Shown here: piece after piece, positions 15,604 to 23,985 of the stretch
Layout of the letters: each line of letters begins with the position of its first letter
Numbering within the stretch: position 1 is the first letter of the stretch
NCBI RefSeq assembly: GCF_016522075.1
Contig: NZ_JAEHFW010000004.1
Span: 1-64,000 of the forward strand
DNA length: 64,000 nucleotides
DNA from: Mucilaginibacter segetis
Lineage (GTDB): Bacteria; Bacteroidota; Bacteroidia; Sphingobacteriales; Sphingobacteriaceae
Reading direction: 5' to 3'
Position numbers and translations under genes: made by a program
The notes under the pieces: generated by a model
What the model was told of the DNA's origin: nothing
Database searches by the model: none
The model's input: only the letters and a program-made list of their open reading frames with translations

Positions 15604-16937
15604 GTAAAAAGGATTACGACATAACGCAAATAAAAAAGTACCTGAACGGAGAGCTGGATGACCGTGCTATGTACCAATTGGAACGCCGGGCGCAGGATGA
15701 TCCGTTTTTGATGGATGCCCTGGAGGGGTATGAGGTAGCGGGTGCCGATCAGCAGGATAACCTGGATCTGCTTTCGGAAAATTTGAAGGGGAGGTTGGCA
15801 AATCAAAAGGAAAGACGTATAATACCGTGGACGGTGATTGCTGCTGCCGCTTCGGTTATAGGCATATTGGTAGTAGCCGGAATATTGTATAACGCGAATT
15901 ATAAGCAAGCAGTGAAAACGCAACCGATAGCGGCAACTGTAGAGCCTGTATTAACTAAACCGGATGCGAACGTTGATAAAGCGCCTGTAGTGGTAAAAGA
16001 AAGGTCGGTTGCTAAACCGAAGGCCAATAAGCAGCTTAGTGAGCATCGTTTCAAATCTTTTTCTCCCCCAATAGTTAAGGCAGATGAGGAGGCCCTGGTT
16101 GCTGCGAATAGTGTAATAGCCTCCCGGGCTGACAAGAGAGTGCAGAAAAAACTTCCGACGATATCAAAAACGGATATGATGGGCGATACCCTGCCATTGG
16201 ATGAGATGGTGATGGGATATATAGCCAAACAAAAAGATGACAGTTTAACTATGCCCCAAACCGTGGCTATAAATAAGCGGCCCTACGCAAGGGTAATAAA
16301 CGGAAAAACGGAAGGGGTTAATACTAACGAACGTAAAGGAAGGAATGAGCAAAACAATGCGTATTACTTAGGGACGCTTGCACCCCAAACGCCATCGGGA
16401 GATATACAATTAGCGGGAGTGGTTACCAGCCATGATGACGGCCAGCCTTTACCGGACGTATCGGTTAACGTAGTAGGTAAACCTGTTGGTGCCGTAACGG
16501 ATGCTAATGGTAAATTTATATTACCCGGGGTAAAAAAGGATGAAACGCTATTGGTTGGTTCTGTAGGCTATAACTCCCAAAAAGTTAATGTGGGCTCAAC
16601 TGATACTGTAAAGGTGGAGCTTGACGCATCCCAGTCTGCCCTGAGTGAAGTAGTTGTTGTAAACGGTACTGTTAAGGCACATCCCCGAAAAGGGTGGGAC
16701 TATTTTAAGGCGTACCTGAAAAAGAACGCCTTATTACCTGCGGGAGCAAAGAAAGGCAGAGTACAATTGCAATTTAAAGTGAACAGCAAAGGCAATGTAT
16801 CTGATATTACTGTGATCAAAAGTCTCAGCGCATACGCCGATAAGAAAGCTGTTGCACTCATAAAAAACGGTCCGGCATGGATAGCTAATTCAAAGGGCAT
16901 TACGGAAACGGTAAGTTTAAAAATAAACTTTGAATAG
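15600..16937 (+). CDS. Membrane TonB-C protein with carboxypeptidase-regulatory domain, anti-sigma-like position
   Basis: This is 445 residues starting with GTG inside GTGA, overlapping the sigma factor stop by four bases, so translation is probably coupled. Residues 1-75 are cytoplasmic and acidic, a transmembrane helix lies at about 76-97, and the rest is periplasmic: a long linker, a carboxypeptidase-regulatory domain at about 263-345, and a TonB C-terminal-like domain at about 365-445. The position and topology (cytoplasmic segment, one helix, periplasmic sensor) suggest an anti-sigma-like role, but no known anti-sigma fold is recognised. It shares a KADEE motif with the divergent vWA protein. 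Confidence 0.78.
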   Translation: MSKKDYDITQIKKYLNGELDDRAMYQLERRAQDDPFLMDALEGYEVAGADQQDNLDLLSENLKGRLANQKERRIIPWTVIAAAASVIGILVVAGILYNANYKQAVKTQPIAATVEPVLTKPDANVDKAPVVVKERSVAKPKANKQLSEHRFKSFSPPIVKADEEALVAANSVIASRADKRVQKKLPTISKTDMMGDTLPLDEMVMGYIAKQKDDSLTMPQTVAINKRPYARVINGKTEGVNTNERKGRNEQNNAYYLGTLAPQTPSGDIQLAGVVTSHDDGQPLPDVSVNVVGKPVGAVTDANGKFILPGVKKDETLLVGSVGYNSQKVNVGSTDTVKVELDASQSALSEVVVVNGTVKAHPRKGWDYFKAYLKKNALLPAGAKKGRVQLQFKVNSKGNVSDITVIKSLSAYADKKAVALIKNGPAWIANSKGITETVSLKINFE

Positions 16938-16965
16938 CACTCCGGCAATTAATACTGTCCTGTTA

Positions 16966-17694
16966 TTACTTCCTCAGTTTGGTACGGTCGGCGTAAGAGA
17001 ATACTTTTTGCATGAGCGGAGTGGTACGTGCCGATATATTCTGGCGAATGTTCAATTCTTCTTTAGCTATCTCATAAAATAAGCCATCAATTGCTTTTTG
17101 CGTAACATAATCGCTTATATCCGGGTTTATCTTACTAACCAATGGCACCTTGTTGTATGCTGTAGCTGCTTCGCTGTAATATTTGGTAGCGCCTACTTTA
17201 TTCAAACTCGTTTCTACTACGGGTTTAAATTTAGCGGCAAGTTGTTGGGTAGTGGTACGCTCAAAATATTGTGTTGCCGCATCCTGGCTGCCCAATAAAA
17301 TATTAGTAACATCCTGTATGGTCATTTGCTTTATAGCGTTCACAAATATGGGTTTGGCTTCGGCAGCGGCATCTTCAGCAGCACGGTTAAGCGATAATAT
17401 CACATTATCAGCCAAAGAAGCCAAACCTATGGTACGCAGGGTGCTTTCTACCTTTTTAGCTTCGGGTGGGAAAAGTATTTTTACAGCTGCGTTACCAAAA
17501 AATCCATTGGTAGCTGATAGCTGATTAGAGCTTTTATCGGTTCCCTGCTCAAGTGCCTGTTTTAAGGCGCTGGCTATCTCTACAGTTGATGGATTACCTG
17601 CTTGTTGTATAGTTGTTTGCGCCACCTGGCTAAGTGTATCGCAGCCGGTAGTAAATATTAAAAATAATGGGATAAGGAGCAGTAATTTTTTCAT
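16966..17694 (-). CDS. DUF4197 lipoprotein
   Basis: This 242-residue protein has a lipoprotein signal ending FTTGC (Cys18). The body carries the DUF4197 pattern: IASALKQALEQGTDKS, ILFPPEAKKVESTLR, and a helix-rich C-terminal half with YVTQKAIDGLFYEIAKEE. The family is widespread in Gram-negative bacteria, alpha-helical, and has no known activity. It converges with the TonB-C gene 28 bases away, with no clear terminator in between. Confidence 0.88.
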   Translation of the reverse strand: MKKLLLLIPLFLIFTTGCDTLSQVAQTTIQQAGNPSTVEIASALKQALEQGTDKSSNQLSATNGFFGNAAVKILFPPEAKKVESTLRTIGLASLADNVILSLNRAAEDAAAEAKPIFVNAIKQMTIQDVTNILLGSQDAATQYFERTTTQQLAAKFKPVVETSLNKVGATKYYSEAATAYNKVPLVSKINPDISDYVTQKAIDGLFYEIAKEELNIRQNISARTTPLMQKVFSYADRTKLRK

Positions 17695-17735
17695 GCAAGC
17701 ATAATAGCAAAATTACTGCCAAGAAAAAAACCAGA

Positions 17736-18743
17736 TCAGAAGGAACGCACAACCAAAAATACCAGGCCGGCAATAACCGCTGAAATTGGAATGGTAATTA
17801 TCCAGGCCCAAACTAAATTAATGGTGACCCCCCAGCGTACAGCAGATACACGTTTTGTTAAACCAACCCCAATAATTGAACCGGTAATGGTATGGGTAGT
17901 TGATACAGGTATACCAAAATGTTCGGTTAAGAGAAGGGTTACCGCACCGGCAGATTCAGCACTTACGCCCTCTAAAGGTGTTATCTTGGTGATCTTGGAA
18001 CCCATGGTTTTAACAATTTTCCACCCGCCAGACATGGTACCTAAAGAAATAGCCGAATAACAGGCCAGTGGTATCCAATCAGGCATAGGGGCATCGGCAC
18101 CTATTATTTTTGAAGCAATAAGTGTAACATACAATATACCCATAACTTTTTGGGCATCATTTGCACCATGTGCAAAACTTAATGCTGCTGCAGATACCAA
18201 TTGTAATCTTTTAAACCAGCGTTCGGCCACGGCGGGTTTTGCTTTCTTACATATATGCAGGATGAGAATAGTAATGATATATGCGATAACTAAACCAATA
18301 AAAGGCGCTAATACTATATAAGCTATAATGGTTAATATATAGTGCATGTTAACCGCATCAAGCCCGTGCTGCCCCATTAACAAGGCATTGGTGATACCTG
18401 CGCCTGCAAAACCACCTATAAGCGTGTGCGAAGAGCTGGACGGAATACCAAACCACCAGGTTGTTAAATTCCAGGTAATGGCAGCTATTAAACCGGCTAA
18501 TATTACCGGCATGGTTATAAATTGTTCAACTACTATTTTTGAGACGGTATTGGCTACTTTATGATCCTTAATAAAAAAGTAAGCGGTAAAATTAAAAACA
18601 GCCGCTAACAAAACAGCCTGAAAAGGTGTAAGTACCTTAGTAGAAACTATAGTAGCAATAGAATTGGCCGCATCGTGAAAGCCATTGGTGTAATCGAAAA
18701 TAAGGGCAAGAACAACAATAACAACTAATAGGGTGGTAACCAT
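17736..18743 (-). CDS. pit: Low-affinity inorganic phosphate transporter (Pit family)
   Basis: This 335-residue inner-membrane protein has the duplicated PHO-4 signature: DYTNGFHDAANSIATIVS near residue 18 and SFAHGANDAQKVMG near 195, with about ten hydrophobic helices. It takes up phosphate with a cation. It is 21 bases downstream of the DUF47 gene, the usual pairing. Two 7-base direct repeats in a Pho-box arrangement precede the pair, so expression may respond to phosphate starvation. Confidence 0.95.
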   Translation of the reverse strand: MVTTLLVVIVVLALIFDYTNGFHDAANSIATIVSTKVLTPFQAVLLAAVFNFTAYFFIKDHKVANTVSKIVVEQFITMPVILAGLIAAITWNLTTWWFGIPSSSSHTLIGGFAGAGITNALLMGQHGLDAVNMHYILTIIAYIVLAPFIGLVIAYIITILILHICKKAKPAVAERWFKRLQLVSAAALSFAHGANDAQKVMGILYVTLIASKIIGADAPMPDWIPLACYSAISLGTMSGGWKIVKTMGSKITKITPLEGVSAESAGAVTLLLTEHFGIPVSTTHTITGSIIGVGLTKRVSAVRWGVTINLVWAWIITIPISAVIAGLVFLVVRSF

Positions 18744-18764
18744 TTAAATAAGATAAATTTTCGC

Positions 18765-19415
18765 TTACGCGTTTTTAACTAAAATCGATTCCATAACGTT
18801 AGCGGCATCTTCGCACATATCTGTAGCGGTTTCCAGCGCGGCAAGTATCTCTTTGTATTTAATAAGGCGTATAGCGTCAGTTTCGTACAGGAACAGATCG
18901 GCCACGGCACGGTCAAATACATAGTCGGCCTGGTTCTCAACACTGTTTATCCTGATGCAGGAATCGGCGATATTGCGTACGTTCCTTAAGTCTTTCAATT
19001 CCCTTACTGCTTTTTCAAGGTCGCCACATGCTTGTAATATCAGCTCAGATAGTTTGCGGATATGCTCATTAAAATCATCTATCTTATACAAACTCATCCT
19101 GTTTGCTGCGCCGTGTATGTAATCGGCTACGTCATCAATAGCCGTGGCTAATGCGTGTATATCTTCACGATCAAAAGGGGTAATGAAGTTTTTGCCCAGT
19201 TCGAGGTATATCTGGTGGGTAATTTCATCGCCTTTATTCTCAAGCTTATCTATCTGCCTGAAAAGCTCATCCTGAGTAGCGGAATTACCCGAATTAACGG
19301 CTTCTACCAGGATTGTTGCCATGCTTACCACATTATTGGCGGCTTGTTCAAAAAGCGGGAAAAAGGTTTTCTTATCTTTTGGTACGAAGTACTGGAAAAT
19401 ACTGTTAAGTGACAT
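18765..19415 (-). CDS. DUF47/PhoU-like phosphate transport regulator
   Basis: This 216-residue helical protein matches the DUF47 family (PhoU-like). It is rich in acidic and basic heptads (for example ELFRQIDKLENKGDEITHQIY and FDREDIHALATAIDDVADYIHG), including acidic metal-binding clusters typical of PhoU relatives. Members are encoded next to pit genes and are thought to control the transporter. It is the first gene of the two-gene unit, and a putative phosphate-responsive promoter lies directly upstream. Confidence 0.92.
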   Translation of the reverse strand: MSLNSIFQYFVPKDKKTFFPLFEQAANNVVSMATILVEAVNSGNSATQDELFRQIDKLENKGDEITHQIYLELGKNFITPFDREDIHALATAIDDVADYIHGAANRMSLYKIDDFNEHIRKLSELILQACGDLEKAVRELKDLRNVRNIADSCIRINSVENQADYVFDRAVADLFLYETDAIRLIKYKEILAALETATDMCEDAANVMESILVKNA

Positions 19416-19432
19416 TGCGTAATTTTATGGGG

Positions 19433-19440
19433 TAAAGGTA
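19433..19440 (-). promoter_or_regulatory. -7 element of DUF47-pit
   Basis: On the minus strand TACCTTTA matches seven of eight positions of TAnnTTTG, 18 bases before the DUF47 start and eight bases downstream of the Pho-box-like repeats. That spacing fits an activator bound in place of a -33 box. Confidence 0.45.
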
Positions 19441-19448
19441 CGTTAGCA

Positions 19449-19466
19449 ATGTTAAGTTAATGTTAA
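19449..19466 (-). promoter_or_regulatory. Pho-box-like direct repeats upstream of DUF47-pit
   Basis: On the minus strand TTAACAT-TAAC-TTAACAT is a perfect pair of 7-base direct repeats with a 4-base spacer (11-bp period). The layout is that of the PhoB box, and TTAACA matches the B. subtilis PhoP half-site TT(A/T)ACA. It overlaps the stop codon of the histidine kinase gene. Confidence 0.55.
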
Positions 19467-20527
19467 CTTTTTAATACGGGGATGTTCGGAAAGGGTAAAA
19501 TTTGTTTACCCTTTTGTAAAGTGAACCCGAAGGTTGAGCCGAGTCCGTCAGTACTGCGCACATTTATAGTTTGCTGATGGGCCTCTATAATATGTTTAAC
19601 AATAGCTAACCCCAATCCTGAACCACCGATCTGGCGGGAGCGGCTGGTATCTGTACGAAAAAAGCGCTCAAATAAACGGGGTAGATATTTTTCTTCGATA
19701 CCAATGCCATCATCGGTAACCTCTATCAGTACCTGCTCATGCAGGGTAAAAAGGCTGATACCGGTTTCGCCGCCATCCTTGCCGTATTTAAAAGAGTTAT
19801 CTATCAAATTCACCAATACCTGCCTTATTTTTTCACGATCGGCGTTTACGTATATGCCCTCGTCATACTTTTGTTTAAAGGTTAGTTTGATATTATGTTT
19901 TTTCGCTTTCATTTCCATTGATTCCATCACCTCTTTAATCAGGTCATTGATCTTGAATTTGGAATAATTAATAGGGATCTCTCCGGATTCGAGTTTAGAT
20001 ATCTCATCCAGATCCTTAATAAGATAGCTTAAGCGGTCAACATTTTTTGAGGCCTTTTCTAAAAATTGCGCGGCCATCTCCTTATCTTCAAAATCATCAT
20101 CCTGCAAGGCTTCAATATACCCCTGTATAGCAAAAAGCGGGGTTTTAAATTCATGTGAGATGTTTGATAAAAAATCGCGGCGGAATTTTTCCTGTCGTCT
20201 TAATTCATCTATTTCAGTTTTTTTTTGAGAGGCCCATTCCTTTACTTCCTGTTCCACATCATTTATAGGGTCGGCGCTTACATGCTCGCCAAGCGCATCG
20301 CGCAGGTCGCGGCCAAGTTTAAGGTTATGAATAAGCTTGTAAATGAGCTTTATTTTTGAATAGATGTACTTTTCTATAAGGTAATAAAAAACAATATAGC
20401 TGGTGGCAAGCGTTACCAAAAAAGTAACAGCCATATCAGTCCATTTACGTTGAAAATAATAATTTACTATAGATAGGGTAATAGCTACAGCTAAAGCATT
20501 AATAAATACTAATACACGCAATTTCAT
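19463..20527 (-). CDS. PhoR-like sensor histidine kinase
   Basis: This 354-residue kinase has two N-terminal membrane helices (about 5-25 and 30-52), then a cytoplasmic linker, the phosphoacceptor H-box SHEFKTP with His125, and an ATPase domain with N-box (VNLIDNSFKYG), G1 (DDGIGI) and G2 (GGSGLGLAIVKH). The short periplasmic loop implies it senses membrane or intracellular signals, as PhoR does. It sits directly upstream of DUF47-pit, and each has a Pho-box-like repeat ahead of it. No response regulator gene is adjacent, so the partner lies elsewhere. The PhoR assignment is inference from context. Confidence 0.88.
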   Translation of the reverse strand: MKLRVLVFINALAVAITLSIVNYYFQRKWTDMAVTFLVTLATSYIVFYYLIEKYIYSKIKLIYKLIHNLKLGRDLRDALGEHVSADPINDVEQEVKEWASQKKTEIDELRRQEKFRRDFLSNISHEFKTPLFAIQGYIEALQDDDFEDKEMAAQFLEKASKNVDRLSYLIKDLDEISKLESGEIPINYSKFKINDLIKEVMESMEMKAKKHNIKLTFKQKYDEGIYVNADREKIRQVLVNLIDNSFKYGKDGGETGISLFTLHEQVLIEVTDDGIGIEEKYLPRLFERFFRTDTSRSRQIGGSGLGLAIVKHIIEAHQQTINVRSTDGLGSTFGFTLQKGKQILPFPNIPVLKS

Positions 20528-20570
20528 GGGTATAAAGATAGTATATAGCTGCCAATTAAAACCGGCATTA

Positions 20571-20588
20571 ATGCTAAATGAATGTTAA
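20571..20588 (-). promoter_or_regulatory. Second Pho-box-like repeat upstream of the kinase gene
   Basis: On the minus strand TTAACAT-TCAT-TTAGCAT repeats the same 7-4-7 layout with one mismatch, 43 bases before the kinase ATG. A -7-like TATCTTTA lies between (20533-20540). Confidence 0.45.
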
Positions 20589-20607
20589 ATGTTCAGATAA
20601 ATAAGAG

Positions 20608-21135
20608 TTACTTAGATGCTTTAACCTCAACGTTAACAATAACCTCATCGCTCAGGGTGAGGCTATTACCGCCGATACCAAAATCGCGGCGATTTATTTT
20701 AAAGCTGCCTTTAAATGAATTGGCGTTACCCGTATCAGCGTAGGTGAAAGGAAGATCAACAGATTTAGTGATACCTTTTATGGTGATGTTAAAACTGCCC
20801 ATGTAATTATTACCGCCTTTTTGTTTAAAGGTAGTAGACGACATTACGATCATGGGGTACTTTTCAGCATTAAAGTAGTCTTCACCTTTCAGGTGGCTAT
20901 CGCGCAGACTATTATCGGTATCAATAGTGTTTACCTCGGCTGTAGCTTCTATTTTGCTGGCGCTTAAGTTAGCAGGGTCGAAGTTAATGATCGCGGTAAC
21001 ACCGCCAATGGTTCCGCCTGTTTTAATGCCCAGATTTTTTATCTCAAAGGATACTTTTGAACTTACTATATTGTTTTGTGCAAATACGGAGGTGCCTGTT
21101 ATTAACAGTACTATTATTGTGAAATATTTTTTCAT
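20608..21135 (-). CDS. YceI-family periplasmic lipid-binding protein
   Basis: This 175-residue protein has a signal peptide (1-20, ending VFAQ). The YceI barrel motifs are clear: KVSFEIKNLG, the EVNTIDTDNSLRDSHLKGEDYF segment near 65-85, and FKINRRDFGIGG near 145-155. YceI folds as a lipocalin-like barrel that binds isoprenoids such as polyprenyl chains. The substrate here is not known. The next gene, the kinase, is 81 bases downstream on the same strand. Confidence 0.93.
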   Translation of the reverse strand: MKKYFTIIVLLITGTSVFAQNNIVSSKVSFEIKNLGIKTGGTIGGVTAIINFDPANLSASKIEATAEVNTIDTDNSLRDSHLKGEDYFNAEKYPMIVMSSTTFKQKGGNNYMGSFNITIKGITKSVDLPFTYADTGNANSFKGSFKINRRDFGIGGNSLTLSDEVIVNVEVKASK

Positions 21136-21195
21136 GTAAAGGATTTGATGCTTTTTTAGGTTACAGGTTTAATTTATGACGTTCAATAACTTAAA

Positions 21196-21843
21196 TTATT
21201 GCACTTCAAAGTAAAACTGATCCAGGTAGGTTTCCATAAAATTGTGGCGTTGTTGTGCCAATTGTTTGCCGGTAGGTGTGTTCATCTTGTTTTTTAGCAG
21301 CAACAGCTTTTCATAAAAATGGTTAATGGTAGGCGCAGTAGTGTTTTTATATTCCTCTTTGGTCATGTTCAGTTTAGGTTTTATCTCCGGATTATATATT
21401 TCCCGGCCCTTAAACCCACCATATGCGAATGCCCGTGCAATACCAATAGCACCAATAGCATCAAGCCTGTCGGCATCCTGTACAATATGAAGTTCTATAG
21501 ATTTAAAGGTTGGGGCATCAAACCCTGATTTAAAAGAAACATGCTTTATAATTTGTTGCACATGCTCAATTACAGTATCATTAGCATTTATACTCTTTAA
21601 AAAATCGCCGGCTTTTTTGGGGCCTAACTCTTCGTTGCCATTATGAAACTTACTATCGGCAATATCATGAAGCAATGCAGCAAGTTCAACCACCAGCAGG
21701 TCGCACTCTTCTGTTTGCGCTATACGCCTGGCGTTTGTCCATACGCGTTGTATATGCCACCAATCGTGGCCGCCCTCTGCATCTTTGAGGGTAAATTGAA
21801 CAAAGTCTGCGGTTTGCCTTATAATATCTGCATTATTCATCAT
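21196..21843 (-). CDS. HD-domain phosphohydrolase
   Basis: This 215-residue protein has the HD metal site: a histidine in HDWWHIQRV (His30), HD in ALLHDIADS (His59-Asp60), and a downstream Asp in VQDADRLDAIGA near 126. It belongs to the YpgQ/YedJ type, which hydrolyses nucleotides or related phosphates in the cytoplasm. The exact substrate is not known. It starts with two methionines; the first is used here. The XRE gene lies 48 bases upstream on the same strand. Confidence 0.9.
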   Translation of the reverse strand: MMNNADIIRQTADFVQFTLKDAEGGHDWWHIQRVWTNARRIAQTEECDLLVVELAALLHDIADSKFHNGNEELGPKKAGDFLKSINANDTVIEHVQQIIKHVSFKSGFDAPTFKSIELHIVQDADRLDAIGAIGIARAFAYGGFKGREIYNPEIKPKLNMTKEEYKNTTAPTINHFYEKLLLLKNKMNTPTGKQLAQQRHNFMETYLDQFYFEVQ

Positions 21844-21891
21844 TCGGTGCTAAATATGCAAATATAAGAGGAAGAAATAAGTTGTTTCTAA

Positions 21892-22137
21892 TTATTGAGC
21901 AGCCTCAGCCCCGGTGGTGTTTATAAGGTCAATGATTGGTATTTCCAGCACTTCAGCTATCTGAAACAGGCGTTCAAGTGTAATTTTGGTATAGCCCAAT
22001 TCAATTTTGCTATAAGCATTTTGCGATATATTCAATTTTGCGGCAAGATATTCCTGAGTGTAATTTAACTCCTCGCGTTTATTTCTGATGTTCGCCGCTA
22101 CGGCCTTTACTCTTGTATTTAAATGATTACTCGTCAT
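21892..22137 (-). CDS. Small XRE-family DNA-binding regulator
   Basis: This 81-residue protein is almost entirely a helix-turn-helix domain: RNKREELNYTQEYLAAKLN, then QNAYSKIELGYTKITLERL at about 15-60. It lacks a separate sensor or dimerisation domain. A lone HTH of this size could be an autoregulator or antitoxin-like, but no toxin gene is beside it. The next gene downstream on the same strand is the HD hydrolase. Confidence 0.9.
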   Translation of the reverse strand: MTSNHLNTRVKAVAANIRNKREELNYTQEYLAAKLNISQNAYSKIELGYTKITLERLFQIAEVLEIPIIDLINTTGAEAAQ

Positions 22138-22238
22138 TGTCAGGGTTAATTATTCCTATAATAACGAGATGTAACGCCGATTGGATTTTTACAAATTGCT
22201 TTAGGCGGATTTTAACTATAAAACTTTAATGTTTTAGC

Positions 22239-22730
22239 TTACAGATTGTACTTAACCACTACTGCAGGTAATAAGGTTGCCGCATTTAATGGTAGCTGAT
22301 CTGTTGCAACAATGGGTTTACGCTTACGGTAAAAATCGTATGCTGCTTTTTCAATCTCTGCCGAGCCAGTAGCCGGGTTATTAAAGCTTACTGAAAAAGG
22401 GATAATAAAATCATGAAACTTTTCCTTATCCGGGATGATCCATTTTTTATTCGATTTTTTTAGTACCTCAATTAGCGGCGCTGTTAAAAGGTAATCATCA
22501 GCATAATAGATCACTATTTTTTGAATGTTGCCGTATTCATCAGCAGTAAACTTAAATATGGCCATACCGGTTGCTTTTTTGGCTACAATATCCGGTGTAA
22601 CAGTAATGCTGTCCTTAAAAAATTGTTTAAAGATCTGGTTGCCTCCCTGGAAGGGAAACGCTAATTGTCCGTCCTGCGCGCTGCAGTACACTGATGACAA
22701 CAGCAAAAAAAATACGATAAGTTTCTTCAT
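22239..22730 (-). CDS. Exported protein with TonB-C-like fold segment
   Basis: This 163-residue protein has a signal peptide (1-18, ending CSAQ). The segment GMAIFKFTADEYGNIQKIVIYYADD resembles the start of TonB C-terminal or similar energy-transfer folds, followed by a long insert. No energy-coupling helix is present, so it is not a TonB. It begins one base before the stop of the THUMP methyltransferase gene, so the two are co-transcribed. Function unknown. Confidence 0.6.
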   Translation of the reverse strand: MKKLIVFFLLLSSVYCSAQDGQLAFPFQGGNQIFKQFFKDSITVTPDIVAKKATGMAIFKFTADEYGNIQKIVIYYADDYLLTAPLIEVLKKSNKKWIIPDKEKFHDFIIPFSVSFNNPATGSAEIEKAAYDFYRKRKPIVATDQLPLNAATLLPAVVVKYNL

Positions 22731-23903
22731 TTACTCTTCTTTTGGTTCACGTTTACTGCCTTCATACAGTTCATATTCAAACAATCGGCAATCTAATTTA
22801 CCATTATAAAATTCAATTCGGCGTGACGGGCGTAAACCTATTTTTTTAGCCAGATCCGGATTGCCGGTAAATACATAGCCACTGTAACCAAGGCAGTCTT
22901 TTTTTAAATAATCGCCAATGCGCTTGTAAGTTATTTCCAGTTTGGTGTGTACGCCCAGGCGTTCACCATATTCCGGATTAAACATTACCACACCGCCGCC
23001 TTCCGGCACGGGTGTCTCGGCAAAATCACAAACGTGAAAATCAATTAAATGTTCTACACCCGCTGTTTTTGCATTGTTTTGAGCAATATTAACGGCATCT
23101 TCAGATATATCAGTAGCGATGATCTTAAAATCAACCGTTTTTTTGGCTTTATCTTTCAGTTTACGGCGCTCCGTAAAAAACTCCTGCTCATCATATCCCA
23201 AAATATGCATAAAGCCATAGTTCATTCTGAATAGTCCCGGGTGCTTATCGGTAGCCAGTAAAGCGGCCTCTATGGCCAACGTTCCGGAACCGCACATGGG
23301 ATTGATGAAATTGCTTTGCCCATCCCACCTGGTAGCCATAATGGTAGATGTTGCCAGAGCTTCCAGCATGGGCGCCTTACCCGGTATTTTACGATAGCTG
23401 TGCTTGGCCAAAGTTTCGCCGGAGGTGTCTAAAAAGATATCGGCCTTATCCTCCTGCCAGTACAGATGCACCAGCGTTTTATGAGCATCAGCGCCGGAAT
23501 CCGGCCTTATGCCTTTTACCGATTTTATACGATCAGCGATGGCATCTTTTACCTTTACATTGGCAAATAACGGCGTGCGTATGTGTTCGTTGTTCACATT
23601 TGACGATACGGAGAAATAGCCGGCAAAATCGATCAGGGTCTCCCATTCAATTTTAACCAGCTCGTCATATAATTGCTGCGGATCTTCGGCATCAAAGCTT
23701 TTTAATAAATAAAGCACCTGGCTTGCGCAGCGCAGGTTAAGGTTCAAAGCAATGGTATCGGTTATGGTACCCTTTAACTCAACGCCTGTTTGGAAAACAC
23801 GTGTCGGGGTAAAGCCCAGGGCTTCTACTTCCTGCTGCAGGTAAGGTGAAAGCCTTTTGTTGCAGGTGATGATGATTTTACTCTCGGTGTGGAAAACTTG
23901 CAT
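22731..23903 (-). CDS. THUMP-domain RNA methyltransferase (RlmL/YpsC family)
   Basis: This 390-residue enzyme has an N-terminal THUMP RNA-binding domain (about 50-170) and a class I SAM methyltransferase domain. SAM motif I is in NPMCGSGTLAIEAAL near 202-216, and motif IV reads FNPEYGERLG; the family usually has NPPYG, so one proline is replaced by glutamate. The family makes m2G in 23S rRNA or tRNA. The replaced residue sits in the catalytic motif and might alter activity. It abuts the exported-protein gene. Confidence 0.88.
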   Translation of the reverse strand: MQVFHTESKIIITCNKRLSPYLQQEVEALGFTPTRVFQTGVELKGTITDTIALNLNLRCASQVLYLLKSFDAEDPQQLYDELVKIEWETLIDFAGYFSVSSNVNNEHIRTPLFANVKVKDAIADRIKSVKGIRPDSGADAHKTLVHLYWQEDKADIFLDTSGETLAKHSYRKIPGKAPMLEALATSTIMATRWDGQSNFINPMCGSGTLAIEAALLATDKHPGLFRMNYGFMHILGYDEQEFFTERRKLKDKAKKTVDFKIIATDISEDAVNIAQNNAKTAGVEHLIDFHVCDFAETPVPEGGGVVMFNPEYGERLGVHTKLEITYKRIGDYLKKDCLGYSGYVFTGNPDLAKKIGLRPSRRIEFYNGKLDCRLFEYELYEGSKREPKEE

Positions 23904-23985
23904 GATATTTTTGCGAATTTATAAATAAATACACCTCATTTTAATTTCTTACTATTAACTTTACATTTTAAATATTTTCTGAACT

